Of a stretch of DNA of 8,161 nucleotides, positions 1 to 5,536 are shown piece by piece (the stretch's first letter is position 1; every line of letters starts with the position of its first letter). The notes below the pieces were generated by a model that saw only the letters and a program-made list of their open reading frames with translations, made no database searches and had not been told where the DNA came from. The stretch lies in contig JAJZYE010000033.1 of NCBI GenBank assembly GCA_021806055.1, positions 1-8,161 of the forward strand, given 5' to 3'. This stretch comes from Actinomycetes bacterium (lineage in GTDB: Bacteria > Actinomycetota > Acidimicrobiia > Acidimicrobiales > RAAP-2). Position numbers and translations under genes: made by a program.

Positions 1-889
1 CTTCCACGGCCACGACCAGGCGCTGTTGGGCTTCAACATCGACCTGATCCCCAAGTTCACGATCTGGCTCGGCCTGTTCATGGTGCTGGTGATGACCGCG
101 GGGACGGCCTTCGTGATGTGGTTGGCCGAGCTCATCACCCAACGAGGCGTCGGCCAGGGCATGAGCCTGCTGATCTTCGCCAACGTGGTCGCCGGCATCC
201 CCTCGGGCGGCGAGGCGGTCTACTCCGAGGGCGGCGCCTTCAAGTTCGTCATCATCCTGGTCGTGTCGATCGCCCTGCTGGTGCTGATCGTCTTCATGGA
301 CAACGGCCAGCGCCGCATTCCCGTGACCTTCGCGCGCCGGGTGGTGGGACGTCGTGAGATGGGCGGCAATTCGACCTACATCCCGCTCAAGGTGAACCAG
401 TCGGGCGTGATCCCCATCATCTTCGCGTCGTCGGTGCTCTACATTCCGGTCCTGCTGTCCAACGTGGTGCCGTGGGCGAGCTTCCAGAGCTTCGTCAACT
501 CGTCGCTGCACCCGACCAGCTTCTTCTACATCCTCTCGGACTTCGTGCTGATCCTGGCGTTCACGTTCTTCTACGTCTACATCGCCTTCGAGCCTCACCA
601 GCAGGCCGAGTTGCTGCGCCAACAGGGTGGCTTCGTGCCCGGCATCCGCCCGGGTCTGCCCACCGAGCGCTACTTCGCCAAGATGCTGAGCCGCATCACC
701 ACCGTCGGCGCGGTCTTCCTGGCGTCGGTCGCGGTGATCCCGAGCATCCTGATGGCGCTGTGGAACATCAATCGCTTCCCGTACTACGGCGTGACGCTGC
801 TGATCGCCGTCGGGGTGGCCCTGGAGACGATGCGCCAGATCGACAGCCAGTTGATGATGCGCAACTACGAAGGCTTCCTGAAGAAGTAG
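1..889 (+). CDS. secY: Protein translocase subunit SecY, 3' part (5' end outside window)
   Basis: SecY is the membrane channel of the Sec pathway; with SecE and SecG it passes unfolded proteins across, or into, the cytoplasmic membrane. The frame is open from base 2 with no start in the window, giving 295 residues, so roughly the first third of a SecY of about 430-440 residues is missing. Family signatures are clear: a TM segment followed by ITQRGVGQGMSLLIF (about 136-180), the cytosolic loop RRVVGRREMGGNSTYIPLK (about 337-392) leading into VNQSGVIPIIFASS, and the ribosome/SecA-binding loop GGFVPGIRPGLPTERY (about 625-672) with its conserved arginine. The last helix is followed by the usual short basic tail ending FLKK. 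A TTG at 26 is only an internal codon. The stop is 2 nt before adk, as in the standard spc operon order secY-adk-map. Nothing looks damaged. Confidence 0.97.
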   Translation, partial: FHGHDQALLGFNIDLIPKFTIWLGLFMVLVMTAGTAFVMWLAELITQRGVGQGMSLLIFANVVAGIPSGGEAVYSEGGAFKFVIILVVSIALLVLIVFMDNGQRRIPVTFARRVVGRREMGGNSTYIPLKVNQSGVIPIIFASSVLYIPVLLSNVVPWASFQSFVNSSLHPTSFFYILSDFVLILAFTFFYVYIAFEPHQQAELLRQQGGFVPGIRPGLPTERYFAKMLSRITTVGAVFLASVAVIPSILMALWNINRFPYYGVTLLIAVGVALETMRQIDSQLMMRNYEGFLKK

Positions 890-891
890 CC

Positions 892-1548
892 ATGGCGCGA
901 CTCTTCCTGGTGGTGCTGGGTAAGCAGGGGGCCGGCAAGGGCACGCAGTGCGACCGGCTGGCGGTGCGCTACGCGGTGCCGCACGTGTCGACGGGTGACA
1001 TCCTGCGCGCCGCGGTCCAGGCGGGCACGCCGCTCGGCCGGGATGTGGCGGCGGTACTCGAGGCCGGCGCGCTGGTTTCGGACGAGCTCGTGAACCGGCT
1101 GGTCGCCGAGCGCCTGACGGCACCGGACGCGGCGCGCGGCGCGCTGTTCGACGGGTACCCGCGCACGCTCGACCAGGCGCGCTCGCTGGACGCCCACCTC
1201 GGCGACGACGGCGTGAAGCTGTGCCTCAACCTGGACATCCCCACCGCTCTGGTGAGTGCGCGCCTGTCCTCACGACGGGTCTGTGAGGGCTGCGGGGCCA
1301 CCTACACCGCCACCGACGCCGACGCGCTGCGTGAACTCTGCCACGCGTGTGGGGGACGTGTCGTGCAGCGGGCCGACGACCGGCCCGAAGCCATTGCGGC
1401 GCGCCTCGCCGCCTACGAGCGCGACACCGCGCCCCTGCTCGACTACTACGCGGCTCGCGGGCTGCTGGTGCGCGTGGACGGCTCGGGCACCCCGGACGAG
1501 GTGACGGCCGCGCTCGAGGCCGCGCTCGCCGAGCGGGGCCTCGGGTGA
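892..1548 (+). CDS. adk: Adenylate kinase, zinc-lid type
   Basis: Adenylate kinase catalyses ATP + AMP = 2 ADP in the cytoplasm. The product is 218 residues, normal for the long-lid class. The P-loop is GKQGAGKGT (residues 10-18, catalytic Lys16). The AMP site shows STGDILR (33-39) and DGYPRT (87-92, Arg91). The lid (about 128-165) carries four cysteines, C131-x2-C134 and C150-x2-C153, the zinc-binding version of the lid, followed by the QRADDR stretch that contacts nucleotide. The two residues between the first glycine and the GAGKGT core are Lys-Gln rather than the common Pro-Pro, and DGYPRT replaces the usual DGFPRT; neither removes a catalytic residue. ATG 892 is chosen because the homology starts there (ARLFLVVLGKQG) and it follows the secY stop by 2 nt. 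No strong Shine-Dalgarno is seen, so coupling to secY translation is likely. The 3' end overlaps map by 4 nt. Confidence 0.97.
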   Translation: MARLFLVVLGKQGAGKGTQCDRLAVRYAVPHVSTGDILRAAVQAGTPLGRDVAAVLEAGALVSDELVNRLVAERLTAPDAARGALFDGYPRTLDQARSLDAHLGDDGVKLCLNLDIPTALVSARLSSRRVCEGCGATYTATDADALRELCHACGGRVVQRADDRPEAIAARLAAYERDTAPLLDYYAARGLLVRVDGSGTPDEVTAALEAALAERGLG

Positions 1549-2285
1549 GGCGGTCGCGCGACGAGCTCGACAAGATGCGTCGAGCCGGCCGCGTGGTCGC
1601 CGAGATGCACGAGGCCACCCGAGCGGCGATTCGCCCCGGGGTGAGCACCGCGCGCCTGAACGAGGTGGCGGCCGAGGTGCTCGAGCGTCGCGGCGCACGC
1701 TCGAACTTCCTGCACTACCACGGCTTCCCGGCGGTGATCTGCACGAGCCCCAACGACATGATCGTCCACGGCATCCCGAGCGATCGCGTGCTCGAGGACG
1801 GCGACATCATCTCGGTGGACTGCGGGGCGATCGTCGAGGGCTACCACGGCGACGCGGCCTACACCGCGCCGGTGGGCGAGGTGAGCGACATCGCGCGCCG
1901 CCTGATCGACGTGACCGAGCGCTCGCTGTGGGCCGGCATCGATCACCTGGTGGTCGGTGAGCGACTCCACGAAGTGGGCCGCGCGGTGCAGCACGTGGCC
2001 GAGGCGGCGGGGTTCTCGGTGGTGCGCGAGTACGTCGGTCACGCGATCGGCACGGCGATGCACGAGAGTCCCCAGGTGCCGAACTACTGGCCGGGGACGC
2101 CGGGACCGACGCTCAAGACGGGCATGGTCTTCGCGGTCGAGCCGATGGTCAACGTGGGCGGCTACGACACCTACGTGCTCGACGACGGGTGGAGCGTGAT
2201 GACCGCCGACGGATCCCTGTCGGCGCACTTCGAGCACACGATCGCGGTGACCGACGACGGTCCCGAGGTCTTCACGCGGCTCTAG
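1545..2285 (+). CDS. map: Methionine aminopeptidase, type I
   Basis: This cytosolic metalloenzyme removes the initiator methionine from nascent proteins. The start is GTG at 1545, overlapping the adk stop as GTGA, which gives 246 residues and the usual N-terminus (DELDKMRRAGRVVAEMHE). All five metal ligands of the pita-bread fold are visible: Asp92 in SVDCGA, Asp103 in HGDAAYT, His166 in VGHAIG, Glu199 in AVEPMV and Glu230 in FEHTIAVT. His75 in IVHGIP matches the substrate-side histidine, and His173 in MHESPQVPNY is also present. The common GHGIG loop reads GHAIG. There is no N-terminal zinc-finger or SH3-binding extension, so it is the short bacterial form. The overlap implies translational coupling to adk. 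Downstream it meets a convergent gene rather than infA, which is its usual neighbour. Confidence 0.97.
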   Translation: MRRSRDELDKMRRAGRVVAEMHEATRAAIRPGVSTARLNEVAAEVLERRGARSNFLHYHGFPAVICTSPNDMIVHGIPSDRVLEDGDIISVDCGAIVEGYHGDAAYTAPVGEVSDIARRLIDVTERSLWAGIDHLVVGERLHEVGRAVQHVAEAAGFSVVREYVGHAIGTAMHESPQVPNYWPGTPGPTLKTGMVFAVEPMVNVGGYDTYVLDDGWSVMTADGSLSAHFEHTIAVTDDGPEVFTRL

Positions 2286-2290
2286 ACGGT

Positions 2291-2337
2291 CGCGTCCCCC
2301 TCGGCGTCGACGGGTCGGTGCCGATCCGGCGGACGCG
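2291..2337. terminator. Nested inverted repeat between convergent genes, possible bidirectional terminator
   Basis: In the 54-nt spacer between map (+) and the response regulator (-), CGCGTCC (2291-2297) pairs perfectly with GGACGCG (2331-2337). Inside it TCGGC (2301-2305) pairs with GCCGA (2320-2324). No T-run follows on either strand, so it is not a canonical intrinsic terminator. Its position between two converging stop codons fits a shared transcript-end structure. Low certainty. Confidence 0.3.
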
Positions 2338-2339
2338 GG

Positions 2340-2981
2340 CTAGTCGAGGTGGTGGCGTGCCGCCTGGCGCTGGGCGAAGAGTGCGGCCTCGGTGCGCCGC
2401 TGGAAGCCGAGCTTGGCCAGCAGGTTCGAGACGTAGTTCTTCACGGTCTTCTCGGCGAGGAACATCACGTTGGCGATCTCGCGGTTGGACAGGCCCTCGC
2501 TCAGCAGCTCGAGGATACGCCGCTCCTGGCCGCTCAGGCTCTCGAGGCGCACGTCCTCGCTGATCTGGCGCCGCAACCGCTCGCGCGCCCGCTCGATCTG
2601 CTCGGAGGAGAGGAGGGTCTCGCCCTCGGCGACGTGACGAATGGCGTGGACGAGTTCCTCGCCGTGCACGTTCTTCAGCACGTACCCTCGCGCGCCCGCC
2701 AGCACGGCGGCGTTCATGGCCTCGTTGTCGGCGAAGGAGGTCAGTATCAGGCACGCGAGGCCGGGGTGGCGTTCGCGCAGGGTGCGACAGAGGTCGATCC
2801 CGCTGCCGTCGGGCAGGCGCACGTCCAGGACCGCGACGTCCAGCGCGCTCGCGTCGAGCTCGTTCGCCTCGCCCAGTGAGCCCGCCTCGGCGACCACGCG
2901 TAGGTCGTCGTTCATCTCCAGCAGGTCGCGCAGCCCGCGGCGCACGATCTCGTGATCGTCGACCAGGAGGATGCGAATCAC
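2340..2981 (-). CDS. DosR/DevR-like response regulator (NarL/FixJ family)
   Basis: A two-component response regulator of 213 residues. The receiver domain (about 1-118) has the acidic pair Asp8-Asp9, phosphoacceptor Asp53 in VAVLDVRLPDG, Thr81 in LILTSF and Lys103 in GYVLKN. The LuxR-type helix-turn-helix (about 146-205) includes SGQERRILELLSEGLSNREI and MFLAEKTVKNYVSNLLAKLG. Compared from memory with Mycobacterium tuberculosis DosR (Asp54, Thr82, Lys104, DNA contacts Lys179, Lys182, Asn183), every one of these residues is present with a one-residue offset (Lys178, Lys181, Asn182), so a similar DNA target is plausible. The start is GTG at 2981, one base after the kinase TGA, and homology begins there (IRILLVDDHE). 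It is the last gene of the minus-strand operon and should be phosphorylated by the kinase upstream. Calling it an orthologue of dosR is an inference, so no symbol is given. Confidence 0.93.
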   Translation of the reverse strand: MIRILLVDDHEIVRRGLRDLLEMNDDLRVVAEAGSLGEANELDASALDVAVLDVRLPDGSGIDLCRTLRERHPGLACLILTSFADNEAMNAAVLAGARGYVLKNVHGEELVHAIRHVAEGETLLSSEQIERARERLRRQISEDVRLESLSGQERRILELLSEGLSNREIANVMFLAEKTVKNYVSNLLAKLGFQRRTEAALFAQRQAARHHLD

Positions 2982-2982
2982 G

Positions 2983-4119
2983 TCAGTCCAACCGGTACGC
3001 GGTCCACGTCACCAGTGTGCCACGCCCCGGTGCGGAGTCGACCACGCACTCGCCACCGAGCTCGCGGGCGCGTGAGGCGAGGTTGCGCAGGCCACGTCCG
3101 ACCCCCGTGGTGGCGGCGAAACCCACGCCGTCGTCTCGCACGCTCAGCGTGACCCGGTCCTCGTCGACGCCGACGCGCACCCGAGCCTCGTGCGCCGCGG
3201 CGTGGCGCGCCACGTTGGAGAGCATCTCGCGTAGTGCCTGGACGACGTGGCTCCCCACGTGCTTGCCGATCTGGTGATCCAGGCCCGGGGCGATCTCCAG
3301 TTCCACCTTGATGCCCAGGCGCGCGGCGACCTCGCCCGACAGGGTGGTCAGGCGCTCCTCGAGGCTGGCGCCGTCGAAGTCGTCCTGGTCGATCTCGAAG
3401 ATCGTCGTGCGGATCTCGTGAATCGTGGCGTCCAGCTCGTTGAGGGCGGACTCCACGCGCGCGCGGGTGTCGTCGTCGAGGTCGCGCGAGGCGGCCAGCT
3501 GTAGGGAGAGCCCCACGCCGAAGAGCCGCTGGATGACGGTGTCGTGCAGGTCCCGCGCCAGGCGCTCGCGCTCCTCGCTCAGGGTCAGCTCGCGCAGGTT
3601 GCGCCGAAGGCGGGCCTGGTCAATGACGAGGCCCGCCGCGCGGCCGAAGGCCTCGAGCAGCGCCTCGTCGTCGTCGTCGAAGGGTTGGCCGTCCCGGCGG
3701 TCGGTGAGGTAGAGGTTGCCGTAGACGCGTCCGTCGCCGGTGGTGATCGGCACCCCGAGGAACTGCGCCATGACGGGATGGTGGGGCGGAAAGCCCGAGG
3801 AGCCCTCGTGGTGGGCGAGGTCGTCGACCCGTACCGACGTGGCCGTGCGGATCGTCTCGCCGAGCACGCCGTGGCCGTGCGGGGCGTGCCCGATGGCGGC
3901 CCGCGTGGCGTCGTCCACCCCGTAGGTGATGAAGCGCGACAAGGTCTGCCCGTCGCTGGCGACGATCCCCAGGGCGCCGTAGCGCGCGCCGACGAGCTCG
4001 CCCGCGGCCTCGACGATGGCGCGCAGGAGGTCATTCAGGTGGGCCGGGGTCTCGATCAGCAGCATCGCGTCGATCAGGGCGTGCAGCCGCGCTGGCTCGG
4101 TAATGCGGTGGTACGTCAC
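2983..4119 (-). CDS. DosS/DevS-like GAF sensor histidine kinase
   Basis: The product is a soluble-looking kinase of 378 residues with no membrane helix seen. A GAF domain (about 28-170) is followed by a HisKA_3 dimerisation/phosphoacceptor domain with His192 in ERERLARDLHDTVIQRLFG, and a HATPase domain with an N-box around Asn302 (LREMLSNVARHA), DDGVGF (329-334) and a final glycine box GRGTLVTW. The GAF segment GFPPHHPVM...FLGVP...GNLYLTD closely matches DosS GAF-A. His114 aligns with the DosS proximal heme ligand (His149) and Tyr137 with its distal-pocket tyrosine (Tyr171), shifted by one residue. Unlike DosS, there is no second GAF domain. Heme binding is inferred, not shown. GTG 4119 is chosen because homology begins just after it and the longer frame, up to 4506, would run out of frame across the gene before it; no clear Shine-Dalgarno precedes it, and ATG 4065 is the alternative. 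The stop lies 1 nt before the partner regulator start. Confidence 0.9.
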   Translation of the reverse strand: MTYHRITEPARLHALIDAMLLIETPAHLNDLLRAIVEAAGELVGARYGALGIVASDGQTLSRFITYGVDDATRAAIGHAPHGHGVLGETIRTATSVRVDDLAHHEGSSGFPPHHPVMAQFLGVPITTGDGRVYGNLYLTDRRDGQPFDDDDEALLEAFGRAAGLVIDQARLRRNLRELTLSEERERLARDLHDTVIQRLFGVGLSLQLAASRDLDDDTRARVESALNELDATIHEIRTTIFEIDQDDFDGASLEERLTTLSGEVAARLGIKVELEIAPGLDHQIGKHVGSHVVQALREMLSNVARHAAAHEARVRVGVDEDRVTLSVRDDGVGFAATTGVGRGLRNLASRARELGGECVVDSAPGRGTLVTWTAYRLD

Positions 4120-4160
4120 GTCCGGCAGTTTCGCACACCGGGCCGTGGCGCTCGAACGAG

Positions 4161-4556
4161 CTAGCCCACGCGCTCGCCGACGAGCACCGACAGGGGCAGG
4201 GCGATCAGGGCCGCACCGCCGGCGACGGCCGTGCGCAGGGGTGCGGACAGTGGCTCGTCCGGCGACGCGAGGGCGGCGATGCCCGACGCCATGACCGACC
4301 ACGTGGCGCCGTCGGCCTCGAGTCCGTCGATCTGCACCGAGAGCACGTCGCTGCGGTGTGCGGCGGCCCGCACCGCCTCCTCGGTGCTGGTCAGCAGGAG
4401 CCGGTGATCGCTGACGACGCTGATGCGCGCCGGCAGGGCCGCGGGAAGGCAGCGCACCGAGATCACCACGCGCGCGTAGGCGGCGTCGCGCAGTAGCGCC
4501 AGACAAGTCGCGCGCCCCAGCGTGGTACGGGTCAGAGGCCCCCCCGGTGCATCCAT
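4161..4556 (-). CDS. PPOX-like split-barrel (flavin/nucleotide-binding family) protein
   Basis: A 131-residue protein resembling the pyridoxamine-5'-phosphate-oxidase-like FMN-binding split barrel. Recognisable pieces in order are CLALLRDAAYARVVISVRCLPAALPA (about 18-43, first strands), RLLLTSTEEAVRAAA (about 52-66), VLSVQIDGLEADGATWSVMASG (about 71-92) and a final IALPLSVLVGERV strand where relatives usually have a GRR-type ending. The WSV-x-A/V-x-G motif is the best family marker. In such proteins the barrel binds FMN, F420 or heme and often acts on redox substrates; which cofactor, if any, cannot be told here. ATG 4556 is used; a weak GGA lies just upstream. It is the first gene of the minus-strand operon, with 41 nt to the kinase. 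Mycobacterial DosR regulons contain flavin/nitroreductase-like proteins, so a redox role controlled by this system is plausible but inferred. Confidence 0.75.
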   Translation of the reverse strand: MDAPGGPLTRTTLGRATCLALLRDAAYARVVISVRCLPAALPARISVVSDHRLLLTSTEEAVRAAAHRSDVLSVQIDGLEADGATWSVMASGIAALASPDEPLSAPLRTAVAGGAALIALPLSVLVGERVG

Positions 4557-4592
4557 CCGTCCAGCATGGCGGTGTCGAGGTGGGCGTTCCTA

Positions 4593-4606
4593 GGGCCTCC
4601 AGTCAC
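4593..4606. promoter_or_regulatory. Candidate DosR-type binding palindrome upstream of the minus-strand operon
   Basis: Read on the minus strand the core is GTGACTGGAGGCCC, matching the mycobacterial DosR core GGGACTWWAGTCCC at 10 of 14 positions and keeping both ACT and AG-CCC elements. It ends 36 nt before the ATG of the first operon gene, a suitable site for autoregulation. The two central positions are G-G rather than A/T and one half-site is weak. No convincing -35/-10 pair was seen near it. Low to moderate certainty. Confidence 0.3.
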
Positions 4607-4620
4607 AATTTGCGCCGCCC

Positions 4621-4654
4621 GACGTCGGTGTAGGAACCGTCACCTCCTGACGTC
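4621..4654. repeat. Dyad symmetry element with paired GACGTC palindromes
   Basis: GACGTC occurs at 4621-4626 and again at 4649-4654; each is self-complementary. GGTG (4627-4630) can pair with CACC (4641-4644), so a 10-bp stem with a 4-nt bulge (4645-4648) can form. It lies in the divergent stretch (4557-4713) between the minus-strand operon and the VOC remnant. It could be an operator or simply a stem-loop. The rest of that stretch holds no gene I can recognise. Confidence 0.3.
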
Positions 4655-4713
4655 GATGGGCGATAGTGGGCGGATGGGCCCCGTGCGAGACGCCGTGGAC
4701 GCCGTGACTCCGC

Positions 4714-5211
4714 GTGCCCGACCTCGACGCCGGGCTTGCCTTCTACCGCGATGCCGTTGCCACGTTCTGCGCCCCTGGCGGGTGGGTGGTCGCCGAGCCC
4801 GTGGGCGTCCTGGTGGGCCATGTTGGCGTGGTTGACGTGGTTGACGTGGCTGACGTGGCTGGCGTGGCTGGCGTGGCTGGCGTGGCTGGCGTGGTTGGCG
4901 TGGCTGGCGTGGTTGGCGTGGCTGGCGTGGTTGGCGTGGTTGGCGTGGTCCAGGATCCCTTCGCCACCACGCGGGTGGTCCTCGGCCTGTCCACGGGCTC
5001 CTACGTGGCCGACGACGCCGGGACTCGCCGGCGTGGCGGCGGATCCCCACTCGCGCCAGTCGTCAGCCAGGTCGATGTGGTGGGCCGGTACCCCGATCGT
5101 GGATGGCGGCACGTGGCTCGGCGTGACTGGTCGCGCCAGGTCGCCTCGCGCACGGACGGCCCGGTGAGTCGCGGAGACCCTCGCCGTGCGGTCTCGCACC
5201 CGAGCCACTGA
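4714..5211 (+). pseudogene. VOC/glyoxalase-family gene remnant with internal deletion and repeat expansion
   Basis: The open frame (165 codons from GTG 4714) begins VPDLDAGLAFYRDA, the typical first strand and helix of small VOC-superfamily proteins. It jumps straight to VATFCAPGGWVVAEPVGVLVGHVGVV, which looks like the second half of the domain, and after the repeat resumes with QDPFATTRVVLGLSTGSYV (about 4951-5007), matching the family's DPFGN...LxDLSxGxYVTD ending. About 50 residues expected between FYRDA and AVATFC are absent, so the metal and substrate sites cannot be complete. A 14-unit repeat (4825-4950) adds about 40 residues in the DPF-preceding strand. Beyond about 5020 the frame stays open to 5211 without family resemblance. 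Just upstream, the neighbouring frame reads VDAVT (4695-4709), a plausible original N-terminus lost by a 2-nt deletion near 4709. I infer a decaying gene; a short expressed protein is possible. No Shine-Dalgarno is seen. Confidence 0.6.
4825..4950 (+). repeat. 9-bp tandem repeat, 14 units
   Basis: Fourteen adjacent copies of GRCGTGGYY run from 4825 to 4950. In order they are GGCGTGGTT, GACGTGGTT, GACGTGGCT twice, GGCGTGGCT three times, then alternating GGCGTGGTT/GGCGTGGCT, two GGCGTGGTT and a last GGCGTGGTC. Variation is confined to base 2 (G/A), base 8 (T/C) and the final base. Since 9 is a multiple of 3 and no stop appears, all six frames stay open through it; in the VOC frame it encodes (Gly/Asp)-Val-(Val/Ala). 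The array sits where an intact VOC gene would need a single Gly-Val-Val before Asp-Pro-Phe, so expansion of that codon triplet by slippage is the simplest origin. Confidence 0.95.
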
Positions 5212-5430
5212 CGAGGGTGACCGCTCTCCGGCACCCGACGGGGCGCGACGCGAACCCCGTCACCGTGACCGCCGTGATCAGGTACTCGGTGCGACCCGCG
5301 ACGGCGAGGGCGCCGGGAGCCCTCGAGGGACGTCCGGGCCCGTGTCGCGGGGGCTGTCACTGCGTTGGGGCCTCGCCCTAGACTGGAACGGCTAGCGGAG
5401 CGCACGACCGACGCCGGCGCAGAGTCTTTT
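5021..5430. other. GC-rich stretch with no recognisable gene
   Basis: After the last VOC-like residues I see no protein family in any frame, no tRNA or rRNA, and no mobile-element end. The open frames here, including the 3' part of the VOC remnant frame to 5211 and several on the minus strand, are Arg/Pro/Gly-rich, as expected from random GC-rich DNA. A TAGACT at 5379-5384 repeats the -10-like hexamer of the infA promoter candidate but has no well-spaced -35. It is probably decayed DNA plus the upstream part of the infA control region. Confidence 0.6.
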
Positions 5431-5458
5431 TTGCGTTTCCGTGCTTTTCCGGTAGACT
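5431..5458 (+). promoter_or_regulatory. Candidate promoter of the infA-rpmJ-rpsM-rpsK-rpsD-rpoA operon
   Basis: TTGCGT (5431-5436) and TAGACT (5453-5458) form a sigma-70-type pair with a 16-nt spacer. A run of six T (5427-5432) overlaps the -35, and the region is clearly more AT-rich than its surroundings. Transcription would start near 5464-5467, about 85 nt before infA. A dedicated promoter is expected because the usual upstream gene map is separated from infA by the inserted block. Confidence 0.6.
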
Positions 5459-5466
5459 AGTAAGCC

Positions 5467-5519
5467 GACCTCTCGACGCGTTCGTGAGGTCCCGCGTGCG
5501 GGAGCGTTGCCCCCGCACG
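5467..5519 (+). promoter_or_regulatory. infA leader with two consecutive hairpins
   Basis: Hairpin 1: GACCTC (5467-5472) pairs with GAGGTC (5486-5491), continued after one T-T mismatch by CGA/TCG (5474-5476 with 5482-5484) around a 5-nt loop. Hairpin 2: CGTGCGGG (5495-5502) pairs with CCCGCACG (5512-5519) around a 9-nt loop. They are 3 nt apart, and hairpin 1 starts about where the transcript should begin. No T-run follows hairpin 2, so this is not a simple attenuator. It may stabilise the mRNA end or bind a translation factor or ribosomal protein; the role is unknown. Confidence 0.5.
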
Positions 5520-5536
5520 TCCTGCGGTGCCGTAAC

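Noticed and set aside
472..891. Upstream extension of adk within secY
   Set aside because: It is an Arg/His-rich shadow frame of secY; adenylate kinase homology begins at ATG 892.
2349..2879. Plus-strand 176-codon frame opposite the response regulator
   Set aside because: It is a shadow of the receiver and HTH coding sequence, with no family motif of its own.
4120..4506. Long N-terminal extension of the histidine kinase frame (507-codon version)
   Set aside because: It is Arg/Pro-rich and lies antiphase across the PPOX-like gene, whose own frame has recognisable protein motifs.
4640..4648. Perfect minus-strand Shine-Dalgarno AGGAGGTGA
   Set aside because: No ATG, GTG or TTG lies 4-12 nt downstream and the following frames stop quickly, so no gene is supported.
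4825..4950. CRISPR array
   Set aside because: The units are 9 bp with no spacers; it is a plain tandem repeat.
4603..5208. Minus-strand 201-codon open frame with an Asn/Ser-His-Ala repeat
   Set aside because: It is open only because the 9-bp repeat has no stop in any frame; the opposite strand carries clear VOC pieces and the rest is Arg/Pro-rich with no family resemblance.
5421..5432. Possible intrinsic terminator ending in six T (5427-5432)
   Set aside because: Only a 5-bp AGACT/AGTCT pairing with a loop of over 35 nt precedes it; the T-run fits better as part of the infA promoter.
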